This document shows, piece by piece, positions 11,501 through 23,075 of a stretch of DNA of 64,000 nt (position 1 is the first letter of the stretch; each line of letters begins with the position of its first letter). A model generated the notes under the pieces. It was not told where the DNA came from and searched no databases. It was given only the letters and a program-made list of their open reading frames with translations. Source of the DNA: an uncultured Mediterranea sp. (GTDB lineage Bacteria > Bacteroidota > Bacteroidia > Bacteroidales > Bacteroidaceae); NCBI GenBank assembly GCA_945879145.1, contig CAMCUZ010000001.1, positions 1-64,000 on the forward strand. Reading direction: 5' to 3'. The position numbers and the translations under genes were made by a program.

Positions 11501-12854
11501 AGGCCGACTTGCTGAAGTTCGCTTTGTGGATGTCAATACGGGTATTGTACTTTCTACGCACAATGTACCTTATGGCTCTACGCTCTATGCTTCAGATGGT
11601 GAGGTCGTTGAGGTAGGTAAGTTGATAGCTCGTTGGGATCCCTTCAATGCTGTGATTATCACGGAAGCAACGGGTAAGATTCAGTTTGAGGATGTGATTG
11701 AAAACGTAACCTATAAGGTGGAATCGGATGAATCTACAGGTTTGCGCGAAATCATTATCATTGAGTCGAAGGATAAAACGAAAGTTCCTTCAGCCCATAT
11801 CCTTACGGAAGATGGAGAGTTGATACGTACCTATAACTTGCCTGTAGGAGGTCACGTAGTGGTTGAAGACAACCAAAAGGTGAAAGCCGGTGAGGTTATT
11901 GTAAAGATTCCGCGTGCAGTGGGTAAGGCTGGTGATATCACTGGTGGTCTGCCTCGTGTTACGGAGCTGTTCGAGGCTCGTAATCCCTCTAATCCTGCTG
12001 TCGTTTCTGAAATCGACGGTGAGATTACGATGGGTAAGGTGAAACGTGGTAATCGCGAAATTGTGGTTACTTCCAAAACTGGAGAAGTGAAGAAGTATCT
12101 GGTGCCGCTTTCGAAGCAGATTCTGGTACAGGAAAACGACTATGTTCGCGCTGGTACACCGCTGTCAGATGGTGCCATCACGCCTTCTGATATCTTGGCC
12201 ATTAAAGGTCCTACAGCTGTTCAGGAGTATATTGTAAATGAGGTACAGGACGTATATCGACTACAAGGTGTGAAGATTAATGATAAGCACTTTGAGATTA
12301 TCGTTCGTCAGATGATGCGAAAGGTTGAAATCGATGAACCGGGTGATACCCGCTTCCTGGAACAACAGGTGGTTGATAAGCTCGACTTCATGGAAGAAAA
12401 CGACCGCATCTGGGGTAAAAAGGTCGTAGTGGACAGTGGTGACTCCCAGACTTTGAAGCCTGGACAGATTGTTACAGCCCGTCGTTTACGCGATGAGAAC
12501 TCTATGCTTAAGCGTCGTGACTTAAAGCCTGTAGCTGTGCGTGATGCTGTTCCTGCTACTTCTACTCAGATTCTCCAGGGTATTACTCGAGCTGCTCTGC
12601 AAACCTCAAGCTTCATGTCCGCTGCATCATTCCAGGAGACAACGAAAGTGCTCAACGAAGCAGCCATCAACGGTAAGGTGGACTTCTTGGAAGGCATGAA
12701 AGAAAATGTGATCTGTGGTCATTTGATTCCTGCAGGTACAGGTCAACGTGATTTTGAAAAGATCATCGTTGGTTCAAAGGAGGAATACGATCGAATGTTG
12801 GCTAACAAGAAGACCGTCTTGGATTACGATGTAGAAGAGAAATCGGAAGAATAA
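8559..12854 (+). CDS. rpoC: DNA-directed RNA polymerase subunit beta'
   Basis: A 1431-aa beta prime subunit. The N-terminal zinc site CHCG...CDRCG is near residues 66-87, the catalytic [12 protein letters not shown] with its three magnesium-binding aspartates is at about 468-479, and the second zinc cluster ([13 protein letters not shown]) is near 889-901, followed by the trigger-loop region [10 protein letters not shown]. It closes the rpoBC unit and is followed by a strong terminator 48 nt downstream. Confidence 0.99.
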   Translation: MAFRKDNKIKSNFSKISIGLASPEEILENSSGEVLKPETINYRTYKPERDGLFCERIFGPIKDYECHCGKYKRIRYKGIVCDRCGVEVTEKKVRRERMGHIQLVVPVAHIWYFRSLPNKIGYLLGLPTKKLDAIIYYERYVVIQPGVLSDDVAKYDLLEEGEYLDLLDKLPKDNQFLEDTDPNKFIAKMGAEAIYDLLTAVNLDELSYELRHRAGSDASQQRKTEALKRLQVVESFRASKERNKPEWMIVRYVPVIPPELRPLVPLDGGRFATSDLNDLYRRVIIRNNRLKRLIEIKAPEVILRNEKRMLQEAVDSLFDNSRKSSAVKTDANRPLKSLSDSLKGKQGRFRQNLLGKRVDYSARSVIVVGPELRMGECGIPKLMAAELYKPFIIRKLIERGIVKTVKSAKKIVDRKEPVIWDILEHVMKGHPVLLNRAPTLHRLGIQAFQPKMIEGKAIQLHPLACTAFNADFDGDQMAVHLPLSNEAVLEAQMLMLQSHNILNPANGAPITVPAQDMVLGLYYITKLRKGAKGEGLTFYGPEEALIAYNEGKCDIHAPVSVLVDDVDENGNIVKKMMHDTSVGRVIVNEIVPAKAGYINTIISKKSLRDIISHVIKVCGVSEAADFLDGIKNLGYYMAFKGGLSFNLGDIIIPKEKEALVQKGYDEVEQVMNNYNMGFITDNERYNQVIDIWTHVNSELSNILMKTISSDDQGFNSVYMMLDSGARGSKEQIRQLSGMRGLMAKPQKAGAEGGQIIENPILSNFKEGLSVLEYFISTHGARKGLADTALKTADAGYLTRRLVDVSHDVIINEEDCGTLRGLLCTALKNNDEVIATLYERILGRVSVHDIIHPTTGELIVAGGEEITEEIAQKIEDSPIETVEIRSVLTCESKKGVCAKCYGRNLATSRMVQKGEAVGVIAAQSIGEPGTQLTLRTFHAGGIAGNMAANASIVAKNASKLEFEELRTVDVLDEAGQPAKVVVGRLAEVRFVDVNTGIVLSTHNVPYGSTLYASDGEVVEVGKLIARWDPFNAVIITEATGKIQFEDVIENVTYKVESDESTGLREIIIIESKDKTKVPSAHILTEDGELIRTYNLPVGGHVVVEDNQKVKAGEVIVKIPRAVGKAGDITGGLPRVTELFEARNPSNPAVVSEIDGEITMGKVKRGNREIVVTSKTGEVKKYLVPLSKQILVQENDYVRAGTPLSDGAITPSDILAIKGPTAVQEYIVNEVQDVYRLQGVKINDKHFEIIVRQMMRKVEIDEPGDTRFLEQQVVDKLDFMEENDRIWGKKVVVDSGDSQTLKPGQIVTARRLRDENSMLKRRDLKPVAVRDAVPATSTQILQGITRAALQTSSFMSAASFQETTKVLNEAAINGKVDFLEGMKENVICGHLIPAGTGQRDFEKIIVGSKEEYDRMLANKKTVLDYDVEEKSEE

Positions 12855-12901
12855 GTTATTTCCCTTTTGATTTAGGTTATTCATCTATTAATAATTAGAA
12901 G

Positions 12902-12938
12902 AAAAGGTGACTCTTTTGAAGCAGTCACCTTTTCTTTT
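12902..12938 (+). terminator. Intrinsic terminator of the rplKAJL-rpoBC unit
   Basis: A perfect 11-bp stem, AAAAGGTGACT (12902-12912) with AGTCACCTTTT (12923-12933), 10-nt loop, then a T-rich tail. It lies just after rpoC. It overlaps an upstream in-frame GTG of the next gene, which argues that the next gene starts later, at 12967. Confidence 0.92.
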
Positions 12939-12966
12939 ATCCATTCCTTTATTTATTTGTTTACTT

Positions 12967-13275
12967 ATGGTTAGATCTGACAATAACGCGGAGATTAAGC
13001 TCCAGTTTTCCGACGATGCCGCTCAAGGCAAATACGCCAATTTGGCTGTGGTGGCGCACAGCAGTTCGGAGTTTGTAATTGACTTTGCCAAGGTACTTCC
13101 TGGATTTCAAAGTCCACTTGTCCATACCCGCGTCATCATGGCGCCTGAACATCTGAAGCGACTGATTGCTGCCTTGCAAGACAATATGAACAAGTTTGAG
13201 CAGCAGTATGGCGAAGTCAAACTGCCTGAGCAGCATTTTGTGATGCCTGCAATTACTCCAAAGGGGGAGGCTTGA
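12967..13275 (+). CDS. DUF3467 family protein
   Basis: A 102-aa protein of the DUF3467 family, conserved in Bacteroidota and regularly found next to rpoC. It reads MVRSDNNAEIKLQFSDDAAQGKYANLAVVAHSSSEFVIDF at its start (quoted in two halves here: residues 1-20 and 21-40), with the family core AxGxYxNLAxxxHSSSEFVxDF and a later APEHLKRLIAALQDNMNKFE helix. Function is unknown. The ATG at 12967 was chosen because the earlier GTG is inside the rpoC terminator. No promoter of its own is evident. Confidence 0.85.
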   Translation: MVRSDNNAEIKLQFSDDAAQGKYANLAVVAHSSSEFVIDFAKVLPGFQSPLVHTRVIMAPEHLKRLIAALQDNMNKFEQQYGEVKLPEQHFVMPAITPKGEA

Positions 13276-13359
13276 TCTTTTTTACCCCTCTTTTTACCTG
13301 TCACTGGGCCAAATTGTGGAGAAATACATCGTTAAAAATAAATAAATAGAGGTATTGCA

Positions 13360-13389
13360 TTGTTGTTTCAAAAATTATGCGTATCTTTG
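13360..13389 (+). promoter_or_regulatory. Bacteroides-type promoter upstream of rpsL
   Basis: TTG at 13360-13362, a 19-nt spacer, then TATCTTTG at 13382-13389, matching the TTG / TAnnTTTG pattern of the Bacteroidota primary sigma factor. It is 65 nt upstream of rpsL and follows the rpoC terminator, so it probably drives the long str-S10-spc-alpha series. Confidence 0.85.
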
Positions 13390-13454
13390 CAGCCCGAAAA
13401 AGTGTATTATAACGAATTTAATATAAACATAATATATAACTAAAAACAATTGAA

Positions 13455-13853
<399 letters not shown>

Positions 13854-13994
13854 TAACGCCTAATAACTTATAGATTTTTATTAATACACGTTTTTAGTTT
13901 GTTGGAAATGCTAAAGGTTGAGTAAATTCTCTGGAGTGAGGGTTGAAGAAGACAGAAGTAACAGCCAAAAACAAAAACATTATTCATTCAAACA

Positions 13995-14471
13995 ATGAGA
14001 AAAGCAAAACCAAAGAAACGCGTCATCCTTCCGGATCCCGTTTTTAATGATGTAAAAGTTTCAAAGTTCGTTAACCATCTGATGTATGATGGTAAGAAGA
14101 ATACTTCTTATGAAATCTTTTATGCTGCGCTCGAAACTGTAAAGAACAAGATGCAGAATGAAGAGATGTCTGCTCTTGAAATCTGGAAGAAGGCGCTTGA
14201 TAATGTGACTCCTCAAGTGGAAGTTAAGTCTCGCCGTGTGGGTGGTGCAACTTTCCAGGTTCCTACTGAAATCCGTCCGGATCGTAAGGAGTCTATCTCT
14301 ATGAAGAATCTTATCCTCTTTGCCCGTAAACGTGGTGGTAAAACTATGGCTGATAAGCTTGCCTCTGAAATCATGGATGCTTTCAATGAACAGGGTGGTG
14401 CTTTCAAGCGTAAGGAAGATATGCACAGAATGGCGGAAGCTAACCGCGCATTTGCTCACTTCAGATTCTAA
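13995..14471 (+). CDS. rpsG: 30S ribosomal protein S7
   Basis: A 158-aa S7, the primary 16S rRNA 3'-domain binding protein. The N-terminus [19 protein letters not shown] and the [18 protein letters not shown] segment (about 77-94) are typical. It lies 30 nt before fusA. Length is normal for Bacteroidota. Confidence 0.99.
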   Translation: MRKAKPKKRVILPDPVFNDVKVSKFVNHLMYDGKKNTSYEIFYAALETVKNKMQNEEMSALEIWKKALDNVTPQVEVKSRRVGGATFQVPTEIRPDRKESISMKNLILFARKRGGKTMADKLASEIMDAFNEQGGAFKRKEDMHRMAEANRAFAHFRF

Positions 14472-14501
14472 TTTAAAACCTCAAATAAGTAGATAATAAC
14501 G

Positions 14502-16619
14502 ATGGCAAAGCGTGATTTACATTTGACTCGTAATATCGGTATCATGGCTCACATTGATGCTGGTAAGACAACAACTTCTGAACGTATCCTGTTCTATACG
14601 GGCTTGACTCACAAGATTGGTGAGGTGCACGATGGTGCTGCTACGATGGACTGGATGGAGCAGGAGCAGGAACGTGGTATTACCATTACTTCTGCTGCTA
14701 CGACCACTTTCTGGAATTATGCTGGCAATAAGTATAAGATCAATCTGATTGACACTCCGGGACACGTTGACTTTACTGCTGAGGTTGAACGTTCGCTGCG
14801 TGTACTTGATGGCGCTGTAGCTACTTACTGCGCAGTGGGTGGTGTTGAGCCTCAGTCTGAAACAGTATGGCGCCAGGCTGACAAGTACAATGTGCCCCGT
14901 ATCGGTTATGTCAACAAGATGGACCGCTCGGGTGCTGACTTCTTTGAGGTAGTTCGCCAGATGAAGGACATCCTTGGCGCTAATCCTTGTCCCGTAGTTA
15001 TTCCTATTGGTGCAGAAGAGTCATTCAAGGGTGTTGTCGATCTGATTAAGATGAAAGCTATTCTGTGGCATGATGAGACCATGGGTGCTGACTATGATGT
15101 GGAGGAAATACCTGCTAATCTTCAGGCTGAAGCTGAGGAGTGGAGAGAGAAGATGCTCGAAAAGGTCGCTGAATATGACGACGCTTTGATGGAGAAGTTC
15201 TTTGAGGATCCTTCTACAATCACCGAAGAGGAAATTCTGCGTGGCTTGCGTGCTGCTACCTTGAAGATGGATATTGTTCCGATGCTTTGTGGCTCTTCGT
15301 TTAAGAACAAGGGTGTGCAAACTCTTCTTGATTATGTTTGCGCTTTCTTGCCTTCTCCGCTGGATACTCCCAATATTGTGGGTACGAATCCCAGCACCGG
15401 TGCTGAGGAAGATCGTAAGCCCGATGAAGATGAGAAAACTTCTGCTCTAGCATTTAAGATTGCTACTGACCCCTACGTTGGTCGTCTGACTTTCTTCCGT
15501 GTTTATTCTGGTAAGGTTGAAGCTGGTTCATATATCTTCAATACGCGTTCTGGCAAGAAGGAGCGTGTGTCTCGTCTGTTCCAAATGCACTCTAACAAGC
15601 AGAATCCTGTGGAAGTGATTTCTGCTGGTGATATTGGTGCAGGAGTTGGCTTCAAAGATATCCGTACTGGTGATACCCTTTGCGATGAGGAAGCACCTAT
15701 TGTACTCGAATCAATGGATTTCCCTGAACCCGTTATCGGTATCGCAGTTGAGCCCAAGACTCAGAAAGACATGGACAAGTTGTCAAATGGCTTGGCTAAA
15801 CTGGCTGAAGAAGATCCTACCTTTACCGTTCGTACGGATGAGCAGTCGGGTCAAACCGTAATCTCTGGTATGGGTGAGCTTCACTTGGATATCATTATTG
15901 ATCGTTTGAAGCGTGAGTTCAAGGTAGAGTGTAATCAGGGTAAGCCCCAGGTGAACTATAAGGAAGCTATCACGAAGACTGTTAACCTGCGTGAGGTCTA
16001 TAAGAAGCAGTCTGGTGGTCGCGGTAAGTTTGCCGACATCATTGTTAATGTAGGTCCTATTGATGAGGATTTCAAGGAAGGTGGTCTGCAGTTTATCAAT
16101 GAAGTGACTGGTGGTAACATTCCTAAGGAGTTTATTCCTTCAGTTCAGAAGGGCTTCCAGAACGCAATGAAGAATGGTGTGCTCGCTGGCTTCCCGATGG
16201 ATTCTCTTAAGGTTACGCTGCTTGACGGATCTTTCCACCCGGTTGACTCTGACCAGTTGTCATTTGAAATTTGTGCTATTCAGGCTTATAAGAATGCTTG
16301 CTCTAAGGCCGGTCCTGTGTTGATGGAACCCATCATGAAGCTGGAGGTTGTAACCCCCGAAGAGAATATGGGTGATGTCATCGGCGACTTGAATAAACGT
16401 CGTGGTCAGGTAGAAGGTATGGAATCCAGTCGTTCAGGCGCACGTATTGTCAAAGCGATGGTTCCCCTTGCAGAGATGTTTGGTTATGTAACCGCTTTGC
16501 GTACCATTACCTCTGGTCGTGCTACCTCATCTATGTCTTACGATCATCATGCTCAGGTTTCTACTTCTATTGCCAAAGCAGTGCTTGAAGAAGTGAAGGG
16601 CCGTGCTGATTTGCTTTAA
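14502..16619 (+). CDS. fusA: Elongation factor G
   Basis: A 705-aa translocase GTPase. G1 is AHIDAGKTT at about residues 16-24, G3 DTPGHVD near 84-90 and NKMD near 138-141; domains II to V follow to full length, ending in a [14 protein letters not shown] helix. In this genome rpsJ follows directly instead of tuf. A hairpin lies just after the stop codon. Confidence 0.99.
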   Translation: MAKRDLHLTRNIGIMAHIDAGKTTTSERILFYTGLTHKIGEVHDGAATMDWMEQEQERGITITSAATTTFWNYAGNKYKINLIDTPGHVDFTAEVERSLRVLDGAVATYCAVGGVEPQSETVWRQADKYNVPRIGYVNKMDRSGADFFEVVRQMKDILGANPCPVVIPIGAEESFKGVVDLIKMKAILWHDETMGADYDVEEIPANLQAEAEEWREKMLEKVAEYDDALMEKFFEDPSTITEEEILRGLRAATLKMDIVPMLCGSSFKNKGVQTLLDYVCAFLPSPLDTPNIVGTNPSTGAEEDRKPDEDEKTSALAFKIATDPYVGRLTFFRVYSGKVEAGSYIFNTRSGKKERVSRLFQMHSNKQNPVEVISAGDIGAGVGFKDIRTGDTLCDEEAPIVLESMDFPEPVIGIAVEPKTQKDMDKLSNGLAKLAEEDPTFTVRTDEQSGQTVISGMGELHLDIIIDRLKREFKVECNQGKPQVNYKEAITKTVNLREVYKKQSGGRGKFADIIVNVGPIDEDFKEGGLQFINEVTGGNIPKEFIPSVQKGFQNAMKNGVLAGFPMDSLKVTLLDGSFHPVDSDQLSFEICAIQAYKNACSKAGPVLMEPIMKLEVVTPEENMGDVIGDLNKRRGQVEGMESSRSGARIVKAMVPLAEMFGYVTALRTITSGRATSSMSYDHHAQVSTSIAKAVLEEVKGRADLL

Positions 16620-16627
16620 AAAATTAT

Positions 16628-16670
16628 GAAGAGAGAGGGCTAGCGTATGACTCTTAGCTCTCTTCTCTTC
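16628..16670 (+). terminator. Possible attenuator hairpin after fusA
   Basis: Arms at 16628-16642 and 16655-16670 pair over about 15 bp with one bulged base and one G-U pair; a 12-nt loop separates them and the sequence CTTTATT follows. As rpsJ continues on the same strand, partial termination between the str and S10 clusters is the likely role. The tail is not strongly U-rich. Confidence 0.55.
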
Positions 16671-16703
16671 CTTTATTATACTATTTTATAACCAAATTCA
16701 ACA

Positions 16704-17009
16704 ATGAGTCAAAAAATTAGAATCAAACTGAAATCTTACGACCACAACTTGGTTGACAAGTCAGCTGAGAAGATTGTGAGAACCGTAAAAAGTACAGGTG
16801 CTATTGTGAGTGGCCCAATTCCTCTGCCTACTCATAAGCGTATCTTTACCGTTAACCGCTCGACTTTTGTTAACAAGAAGTCGCGTGAACAATTCGAACT
16901 CTCTTCCTATAAGAGATTGATTGACATCTATAGCTCTACAGCTAAGACAGTTGATGCACTTATGAAGTTGGAGTTACCCAGTGGTGTAGAAGTAGAAATT
17001 AAGGTCTAA
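16704..17009 (+). CDS. rpsJ: 30S ribosomal protein S10
   Basis: A 101-aa S10 of the 30S head, which is also the partner of the NusG KOW domain in transcription-translation coupling. The family segment [20 protein letters not shown] is at about residues 31-50. It opens the S10 cluster and is 20 nt upstream of rplC. Confidence 0.99.
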   Translation: MSQKIRIKLKSYDHNLVDKSAEKIVRTVKSTGAIVSGPIPLPTHKRIFTVNRSTFVNKKSREQFELSSYKRLIDIYSSTAKTVDALMKLELPSGVEVEIKV

Positions 17010-17029
17010 GTTATTAAATTATTAGTGAA

Positions 17030-17647
17030 ATGCCAGGATTATTAGGAAAAAAAATCGGAATGACATCCGTTTTCAGTGCCGAGGGTAAGAATGTACCATG
17101 CACTGTTATCGAAGTAGGTCCTTGTGTTGTTACTCAAGTGAAAACATTGGAAAAAGATGGCTATGAGGCTGTTCAGTTGGGCTTCCAAGACAAAAAAGAG
17201 AAGCGCACTACGAAACCTCTGATGGGCCATTTCAAGAAGGCTGGAGTAACTCCCAAGAAGCACTTGGCTGAGTTCAAAGGATTCGAGAATGCATTGAATC
17301 TGGGTGATACGGTTACAGTTGAACTTTTCAACGATGCAACTTTTGTTGATGTAGCCGGCATCTCAAAGGGTAAAGGTTTCCAAGGCGTAGTAAAGCGCCA
17401 TGGTTTTGGTGGTGTAGGTCAGACTACTCACGGTCAGCACAACAGAGCTCGTAAGCCGGGTTCTATCGGTGCTTGTTCTTATCCCGCAAAGGTGTTTAAG
17501 GGCATGCGTATGGGTGGCCAGCTTGGTGGCAACCGCGTGACCGTTCAAAATCTTCAAGTATTAAAAGTAATCGCGGAGCATAACTTGCTTCTTATCAAGG
17601 GTTCTGTTCCAGGTTGCAAAGGTTCAATCGTAATAATCGAAAAATAA
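17030..17647 (+). CDS. rplC: 50S ribosomal protein L3
   Basis: A 205-aa L3, an early assembly protein near the peptidyl transferase centre. It starts [16 protein letters not shown] and carries the [16 protein letters not shown] signature (about 116-131) that reaches into the 23S core. Its stop codon TAA shares its last base with the ATG of rplD, suggesting coupled translation. Confidence 0.99.
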   Translation: MPGLLGKKIGMTSVFSAEGKNVPCTVIEVGPCVVTQVKTLEKDGYEAVQLGFQDKKEKRTTKPLMGHFKKAGVTPKKHLAEFKGFENALNLGDTVTVELFNDATFVDVAGISKGKGFQGVVKRHGFGGVGQTTHGQHNRARKPGSIGACSYPAKVFKGMRMGGQLGGNRVTVQNLQVLKVIAEHNLLLIKGSVPGCKGSIVIIEK

Positions 17648-18273
17648 TGGAAGTTAACGTATATAACATTAAAGGTGAAGCAACTGGAAGAAAGATTACG
17701 TTAAACGAGTCTATCTTCGGCATTGAGCCCAACGACCATGCTATCTATCTGGATGTAAAGCAGTTTTTGGCTAACCAGCGTCAGGGAACTCACAAGTCTA
17801 AGGAAAGAAGCGAGATTAGCGGTTCAACCCGCAAAATTGGTCGTCAAAAAGGTGGCGGCGGTGCTCGTCGTGGTGATTTGAACTCTCCGGTTCTTGTTGG
17901 TGGTGGTCGTGTATTCGGTCCTACCCCTCGTGATTACTCGTTCAAGTTGAACAAGAAAGTGAAGGCTCTTGCGCGCAAGTCTGCTTTGTCTTATAAGGCT
18001 AAAGAAGATGCTGTTGTCGTAGTTGAAGACCTCAATTTCGAAGCACCAAAAACTAAAGTTTTTGTTGAAATGACAAAGAATCTTAAAGTTTCTGATAAAA
18101 AGGTGCTTGTAGTTCTTCCGGAATCAAATAAAAACGTATATTTGTCAGCTCGTAACGTGAAGGGTGCTGACGTACAGACGGTCTCAGGGTTGAATACCTA
18201 TCGTGTATTGAACGCTGGGGTTGTTGTGTTTGCTGAAAGTGCACTTTCTGCTATCGATAACATTTTAAAGTAA
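17647..18273 (+). CDS. rplD: 50S ribosomal protein L4
   Basis: A 208-aa L4. The extended loop [22 protein letters not shown] (about 60-81, basic and glycine-rich) lines the peptide exit tunnel. The ATG at 17647 overlaps the rplC stop as TAATG; an upstream in-frame ATG inside rplC gives an unlikely extension. L4 is the classic autoregulator of this operon in E. coli, but no such leader could be recognised here. Confidence 0.98.
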   Translation: MEVNVYNIKGEATGRKITLNESIFGIEPNDHAIYLDVKQFLANQRQGTHKSKERSEISGSTRKIGRQKGGGGARRGDLNSPVLVGGGRVFGPTPRDYSFKLNKKVKALARKSALSYKAKEDAVVVVEDLNFEAPKTKVFVEMTKNLKVSDKKVLVVLPESNKNVYLSARNVKGADVQTVSGLNTYRVLNAGVVVFAESALSAIDNILK

Positions 18274-18275
18274 TT

Positions 18276-18280
18276 GGAGG
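18276..18280 (+). promoter_or_regulatory. Shine-Dalgarno sequence of rplW
   Basis: GGAGG lies 8 nt before the ATG at 18289. This decides the start of rplW over an in-frame TTG at 18274. Shine-Dalgarno sequences are rare in Bacteroidota and absent from most genes here. Confidence 0.8.
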
Positions 18281-18288
18281 CTTACATA

Positions 18289-18582
18289 ATGGGATTTATT
18301 ATTAAACCGTTGGTGACAGAAAAGATTAACGCAATCACAGAGAAGGTGAACAATCGTTTCGCCTTCGTTGTGCGTCCTGAAGCTAACAAACTTGAAATTA
18401 AAGCGGAAGTTGAAGCCCTTTACAATGTGACAGTTGAGAAAGTAAATACGATCCGTTATGCTGGTAAGAGCAAGAGCCGTTATACCAGAACGGGCATCGT
18501 CAATGGTCGTACAAATGCCTATAAGAAGGCTATTGTAACATTGAAAGAGGGAGATACTATTGATTTTTATAGCAACATTTAA
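18289..18582 (+). CDS. rplW: 50S ribosomal protein L23
   Basis: A 97-aa L23 at the exit of the peptide tunnel, where it docks trigger factor and SRP. It begins [19 protein letters not shown], the family start, and contains [19 protein letters not shown]. The start at 18289 follows a GGAGG motif. It is 5 nt upstream of rplB. Confidence 0.98.
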   Translation: MGFIIKPLVTEKINAITEKVNNRFAFVVRPEANKLEIKAEVEALYNVTVEKVNTIRYAGKSKSRYTRTGIVNGRTNAYKKAIVTLKEGDTIDFYSNI

Positions 18583-18587
18583 TAGAA

Positions 18588-19412
18588 ATGGCAGTACGTA
18601 AATTTAAGCCCACAACACCGGGGCAAAGACACAAAATTATTGGTACCTTTGAAGAGATTACTGCGCGGGTACCAGAAAAGTCTCTTGTATTTGGTAAGAA
18701 GTCTTCAGGTGGTCGCAACAACGAAGGTAAGATGACCATGCGCTACATTGGTGGCGGCCATAAGAAGGTTATCCGTGTGGTTGACTTCAAGAGAAATAAG
18801 GACGGTGTTCCTGCAGTAGTTAAAACAATTGAGTACGATCCGAACCGTTCGGCTCGTATCGCGCTGTTGTACTATGCAGATGGTGAAAAAAGATATATCA
18901 TTGCTCCTAATGGATTGCAGGTAGGTGCCACGCTCATGTCAGGTGAAACTGCTGCTCCTGAAGTTGGTAATGCACTGCCTTTGCAGAATATTCCTGTAGG
19001 TACTGTAATCCACAATATTGAATTACGCCCTGGACAAGGTGCTGCGCTGGTTCGCTCAGCTGGTAACTTTGCTCAGCTTACTTCGAGAGAAGGAAAGTAT
19101 TGCGTAATTAAACTGCCTTCTGGTGAATTGCGTCAGATTCTTTGTACTTGTAAGGCGACTATTGGTAGTGTAGGTAACTCTGATCACGGACTGGAGTCTT
19201 CTGGTAAGGCTGGTCGTTCTCGTTGGTTAGGTCGTCGTCCTCACAACCGTGGTGTAGTTATGAACCCTGTTGATCACCCGATGGGTGGTGGTGAAGGACG
19301 TCAGTCTGGTGGCCATCCGAGATCTCGTAAGGGCTTGTATGCTAAGGGACTCAAGACTAGAGCTCCTAAGAAACAGTCTAATAAGTATATTATTGAGAGA
19401 AGAAAGAAGTAA
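18588..19412 (+). CDS. rplB: 50S ribosomal protein L2
   Basis: A 274-aa L2, needed for subunit joining and peptidyl transfer. The C-terminal segment with [17 protein letters not shown] (about 226-242) contains the conserved histidine next to the peptidyl transferase centre. Length is normal and it leads into rpsS. Confidence 0.99.
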   Translation: MAVRKFKPTTPGQRHKIIGTFEEITARVPEKSLVFGKKSSGGRNNEGKMTMRYIGGGHKKVIRVVDFKRNKDGVPAVVKTIEYDPNRSARIALLYYADGEKRYIIAPNGLQVGATLMSGETAAPEVGNALPLQNIPVGTVIHNIELRPGQGAALVRSAGNFAQLTSREGKYCVIKLPSGELRQILCTCKATIGSVGNSDHGLESSGKAGRSRWLGRRPHNRGVVMNPVDHPMGGGEGRQSGGHPRSRKGLYAKGLKTRAPKKQSNKYIIERRKK

Positions 19413-19432
19413 TCTGATTAATTGAATAAATT

Positions 19433-19702
19433 ATGAGTCGTTCATTAAAAAAAGGTCCTTATATTAACGCGAAGCTTGAGAAGAAAGTACTCGCTATGAA
19501 TGAGTCTGGCAAGAAGGTCGTAGTTAAGACGTGGGCCAGAGCTTCAATGATCTCACCTGATTTTGTAGGTCATACTGTTGCAGTTCACAATGGAAATAAA
19601 TTTATTCCCGTTTATGTTACCGAAAATATGGTAGGACACAAGTTGGGCGAATTCGCTCCAACTCGTACGTTTAGAGGACATGCTGGTAACAAGAAGAAAT
19701 AA
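19433..19702 (+). CDS. rpsS: 30S ribosomal protein S19
   Basis: An 89-aa S19 of the 30S head, starting [15 protein letters not shown] and with the [23 protein letters not shown] core (about 50-72). Partner of S13 in the intersubunit bridge. It sits between rplB and rplV as usual. Confidence 0.99.
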   Translation: MSRSLKKGPYINAKLEKKVLAMNESGKKVVVKTWARASMISPDFVGHTVAVHNGNKFIPVYVTENMVGHKLGEFAPTRTFRGHAGNKKK

Positions 19703-19738
19703 TCGGGACTAATCTTATATTTAAAAAGTATTTTTATA

Positions 19739-20149
19739 ATGGGAGCTAGAAAAAAAATATCGGCTGAAAAAAGAAAAGAAGCCTTAAAGACCATGTATTT
19801 TGCCAAGTTGCAAAATGTCCCTACTTCTCCTCGTAAGATGCGTCTTGTAGCAGACATGATTCGTGGTATGGAGGTAAATAGAGCTTTGGGAGTACTCAAG
19901 TTCTCTTCAAAGGAAGCTGCAGCTCGTGTAGAGAAGCTGTTGCGTTCTGCTATTGCCAATTGGGAACAGAAAAACGAACGCAAGGCAGAAGCTGGTGAAT
20001 TGTTTGTAACTAAGATTTTTGTTGATGGAGGTGCTACTCTCAAGCGTATGAGACCTGCTCCTCAGGGTAGAGGTTACAGAATTCGCAAACGTTCTAATCA
20101 TGTAACGTTGTTCGTTGGTTCTAAAAGTAATAACGAAGATCAAAATTAA
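19739..20149 (+). CDS. rplV: 50S ribosomal protein L22
   Basis: A 136-aa L22 whose beta hairpin lines the exit tunnel near the macrolide site. The segment [22 protein letters not shown] (split here: [10 protein letters not shown] then GRGYRIRKR) forms that hairpin, about residues 100-121. It is 5 nt upstream of rpsC. Confidence 0.99.
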   Translation: MGARKKISAEKRKEALKTMYFAKLQNVPTSPRKMRLVADMIRGMEVNRALGVLKFSSKEAAARVEKLLRSAIANWEQKNERKAEAGELFVTKIFVDGGATLKRMRPAPQGRGYRIRKRSNHVTLFVGSKSNNEDQN

Positions 20150-20154
20150 GGTAA

Positions 20155-20880
20155 ATGGGACAAAAAGTTAATCCAATAAGTAACCGTTTAGGAATCATTC
20201 GTGGTTGGGATTCCAATTGGTATGGTGGAAAGAAATACGGTGATGCTCTGCTTGAAGACAGCAAGATCCGTAACTACCTCAATGAGCGTCTGGCTAAGGC
20301 CAGCGTTTCTAGAATTGTCATTGAGCGTACGCTTAAATTGGTGACAATTACAGTTTGTACGGCTCGTCCGGGTTTGATTATCGGTAAAGGTGGACAGGCT
20401 GTTGACAATCTGAAAGAAGAACTCAAGAAAGTTACAGATAAGGATATTCAGATCAATATCTTCGAGGTGAAGCGTCCTGAGCTGGATGCAGTTATCGTAG
20501 GTAACAACATTGCTCGTCAGGTTGAAGGTAAGATTGCTTACCGTCGTGCTATTAAGATGGCCATTGCAAACACCATGCGTATGGGTGCCGAGGGTATTAA
20601 AGTGCAGATTTCAGGCCGTTTGAATGGCGCTGAAATTGCCCGTTCTGAAATGTACAAGGAAGGAAGAACTCCGCTTCACACTTTCCGTGCAGACATCGAC
20701 TATTGTCACACTGAAGCGCTGACTAAGGTAGGTCTTCTTGGCATTAAGGTCTGGATTTGCCGTGGTGAGGTGTTTGGTAAGCGTGAACTTGCCCCTAACT
20801 TCACTCAGAAGGATTCTCCTCGTGGCGTAAATGGCGCAAATGGTGGTAGAAACTTTAAGAGAAAGAAAAACAATCGCTAA
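20155..20880 (+). CDS. rpsC: 30S ribosomal protein S3
   Basis: A 241-aa S3 at the mRNA entry site. The KH domain contains [14 protein letters not shown] (about 75-88), and the C-terminal domain includes the [13 protein letters not shown] segment. The tail is basic and asparagine-rich. It precedes rplP. Confidence 0.99.
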   Translation: MGQKVNPISNRLGIIRGWDSNWYGGKKYGDALLEDSKIRNYLNERLAKASVSRIVIERTLKLVTITVCTARPGLIIGKGGQAVDNLKEELKKVTDKDIQINIFEVKRPELDAVIVGNNIARQVEGKIAYRRAIKMAIANTMRMGAEGIKVQISGRLNGAEIARSEMYKEGRTPLHTFRADIDYCHTEALTKVGLLGIKVWICRGEVFGKRELAPNFTQKDSPRGVNGANGGRNFKRKKNNR

Positions 20881-20902
20881 CTGATATCGAGATTCAAGAA
20901 TT

Positions 20903-21337
20903 ATGTTACAACCTAAAAAAACAAAATTCAGAAGACAACAGAAAGGCCGTCAGAAAGGTAATGCTCAGCGTGGTAATCAGTTGGCATTTGGCTCTTTCGG
21001 TATTAAAGCTTTGGAGACAAAGTGGATTACGGGCCGTCAGATTGAGGCTGCTCGTATCGCGGTAACTAGATATATGCAACGTCAGGGTCAGATTTGGATT
21101 CGTATCTTCCCTGATAAACCTATCACTAGAAAGCCTGCTGATGTACGTATGGGTAAAGGTAAAGGTAGTCCCGAGGGATTTGTTGCTCCTGTCACGCCCG
21201 GACGTATTATTATCGAAGCTGAGGGTGTATCCTACGAGATTGCAAAGGAAGCCCTTCGTCTCGCAGCTCAGAAGTTGCCTATCACTACGAAGTTTGTAGT
21301 AAGACGTGATTATGATATTCAAAACCAAAATGCGTAA
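20903..21337 (+). CDS. rplP: 50S ribosomal protein L16
   Basis: A 144-aa L16, which helps position A-site tRNA. It starts [19 protein letters not shown] and has the [20 protein letters not shown] signature (about 82-101). It is followed after 5 nt by rpmC. Confidence 0.99.
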   Translation: MLQPKKTKFRRQQKGRQKGNAQRGNQLAFGSFGIKALETKWITGRQIEAARIAVTRYMQRQGQIWIRIFPDKPITRKPADVRMGKGKGSPEGFVAPVTPGRIIIEAEGVSYEIAKEALRLAAQKLPITTKFVVRRDYDIQNQNA

Positions 21338-21342
21338 AGAGT

Positions 21343-21540
21343 ATGAAAATAGCAGAAATTAAAGAGATGACTACCAATGACCTGGTAGAACGTATTGAGG
21401 CTGAGGTCGCAAATTTGAATCAGATGGTGTTGAACCACTCTATTTCTCCTTTGGACAATCCTGCTCAAATCAGAAACTTACGCAGAACGATTGCGCAGAT
21501 GAAAACCGTTTTGCGCGAAAGACAACTTAATAACAATTGA
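21343..21540 (+). CDS. rpmC: 50S ribosomal protein L29
   Basis: A 65-aa two-helix L29 at the tunnel exit next to L23. It starts [19 protein letters not shown] and has the [22 protein letters not shown] helix (residues ~39-60). Its stop is 5 nt before the rpsQ start. Confidence 0.98.
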   Translation: MKIAEIKEMTTNDLVERIEAEVANLNQMVLNHSISPLDNPAQIRNLRRTIAQMKTVLRERQLNNN

Positions 21541-21545
21541 GTTCG

Positions 21546-21803
21546 ATGGAAGCAAGAAATTTAAGAAAAGAAAGAACTGGGGTTGTGATCAGCACCAAGA
21601 TGGATAAAACCATTACTGTAGCTGCCAAGTTTAAGGAAAAACACCCTATTTATGGCAAGTTCGTTAGCAAGACGAAGAAGTACCATGCTCATGATGAGAA
21701 GAATGAATGCAATGTAGGTGATACTGTGCTGATCATGGAAACTCGTCCTTTGAGTAAGACCAAGAGATGGAGATTAGTTGAAATTATTGAAAGAGCTAAG
21801 TAA
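21546..21803 (+). CDS. rpsQ: 30S ribosomal protein S17
   Basis: An 85-aa OB-fold S17, an early 16S rRNA binder. The start ATG at 21546 gives [17 protein letters not shown]; an in-frame TTG at 21537 overlapping the rpmC stop is less likely. The family motif [18 protein letters not shown] is near residues 56-73. It lies 2 nt before rplN. Confidence 0.97.
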   Translation: MEARNLRKERTGVVISTKMDKTITVAAKFKEKHPIYGKFVSKTKKYHAHDEKNECNVGDTVLIMETRPLSKTKRWRLVEIIERAK

Positions 21804-21805
21804 TT

Positions 21806-22171
21806 ATGATACAAGCAGAATCAAGACTTACAGTTTGTGATAACAGTGGAGCTAAGGAAGCTCTCTGTATCCGTGTTTTAGGCGGAACGGGACGTCGCTA
21901 CGCTTCTGTTGGTGATGTAATAGTCGTTTCTGTCAAGAGCGTCATTCCTTCCAGTGATATTAAAAAAGGTGCAGTGTCGAAGGCTTTGATTGTAAGAACT
22001 AAGAAGGAGATCCGTCGTGCTGATGGTTCTTACATTCGTTTTGATGACAATGCTTGCGTTTTGTTGAACAACGCCGGTGAAATTAGAGGTAGCCGTATTT
22101 TTGGTCCTGTTGCTCGTGAATTGCGTGCAACGAACATGAAAGTCGTTTCACTTGCTCCTGAAGTTCTTTAA
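21806..22171 (+). CDS. rplN: 50S ribosomal protein L14
   Basis: A 121-aa L14 forming an intersubunit bridge. It starts [19 protein letters not shown] and ends in [18 protein letters not shown], both typical. It opens the spc cluster, followed by rplX. Confidence 0.99.
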   Translation: MIQAESRLTVCDNSGAKEALCIRVLGGTGRRYASVGDVIVVSVKSVIPSSDIKKGAVSKALIVRTKKEIRRADGSYIRFDDNACVLLNNAGEIRGSRIFGPVARELRATNMKVVSLAPEVL

Positions 22172-22191
22172 TTTTGTAATCGATATAACTA

Positions 22192-22512
22192 ATGAGCAAA
22201 TTACATATAAAAAAGGGCGATACAGTTTACGTTAACTCTGGTGAAGACAAGGGTAAGACTGGTCGCGTATTAAAGGTTCTTGTTAAGAAGGGTCGTGCTA
22301 TCGTAGAAGGTGTAAATATGGTTTCGAAGAGCACTAAGCCTAACGCAAAGAATCCTCAGGGTGGCATTGTTAAGCAGGAAGCTTCTGTTCACCTGAGCAA
22401 TTTAAATCCGCTTGATCCTAAGACCGGCAAGCCGACTCGTGTAGGTAGAAAATTGAGTGCCGATGGTACTTTAGTGCGTTATTCAAAAAAATCAGGAGAG
22501 GAGATTAAGTAA
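22192..22512 (+). CDS. rplX: 50S ribosomal protein L24
   Basis: A 106-aa KOW-domain L24 that starts 50S assembly. [20 protein letters not shown] (about 9-28) is the KOW motif. The stop TAA shares a base with the rplE ATG, and the last codons contain a GGAG that may serve the next gene. Confidence 0.98.
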   Translation: MSKLHIKKGDTVYVNSGEDKGKTGRVLKVLVKKGRAIVEGVNMVSKSTKPNAKNPQGGIVKQEASVHLSNLNPLDPKTGKPTRVGRKLSADGTLVRYSKKSGEEIK

Positions 22513-23063
22513 TGAGTAATACTGCAAGTCTTAAGAAAGAGTATGCTGAGCGTATCGCTCCGGCATTGAAATCTCAATTCAACTATACTTCTTCCATGCA
22601 GATTCCTGTGCTCAAGAAGATTGTTATCAATCAGGGCTTGGGTATGGCAGTTGCTGATAAGAAGATTATTGATGTCGCTATCAATGAACTGACCGCCATC
22701 ACTGGTCAGAAGGCAGTGGCTACCATTTCGCGTAAGGATATCGCAAACTTCAAGTTGCGTAAGAAAATGCCGATTGGCGTTATGGTTACCCTTCGTCGTG
22801 AGCGTATGTATGAGTTCCTTGAGAAACTGATTCGTGTGGCCCTTCCTCGTATTCGCGACTTCAAAGGTATTGAAAGCAAGTTTGACGGCCGTGGTAACTA
22901 TACTTTGGGTATTCAGGAGCAAATTATCTTCCCTGAAATTAACATTGATAGTATCACCCGTATTCTGGGTATGAACATTACTTTCGTAACCTCTGCTAAT
23001 ACTGATGAAGAGGGTTATGCTCTGCTCAAGGAGTTTGGTTTACCGTTTAAGAACGCTAAATAA
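22512..23063 (+). CDS. rplE: 50S ribosomal protein L5
   Basis: A 183-aa L5 binding 5S rRNA. The motif [14 protein letters not shown] is near residues 31-44, and [20 protein letters not shown] near 124-143. It overlaps the end of rplX by one base, suggesting translational coupling. Confidence 0.99.
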   Translation: MSNTASLKKEYAERIAPALKSQFNYTSSMQIPVLKKIVINQGLGMAVADKKIIDVAINELTAITGQKAVATISRKDIANFKLRKKMPIGVMVTLRRERMYEFLEKLIRVALPRIRDFKGIESKFDGRGNYTLGIQEQIIFPEINIDSITRILGMNITFVTSANTDEEGYALLKEFGLPFKNAK

Positions 23064-23075
23064 GATTGATAGAAT

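Noticed and set aside
12907..12966. A GTG start for the DUF3467 gene
   Set aside because: The GTG is inside the stem of the rpoC terminator, and the added residues do not fit the family.
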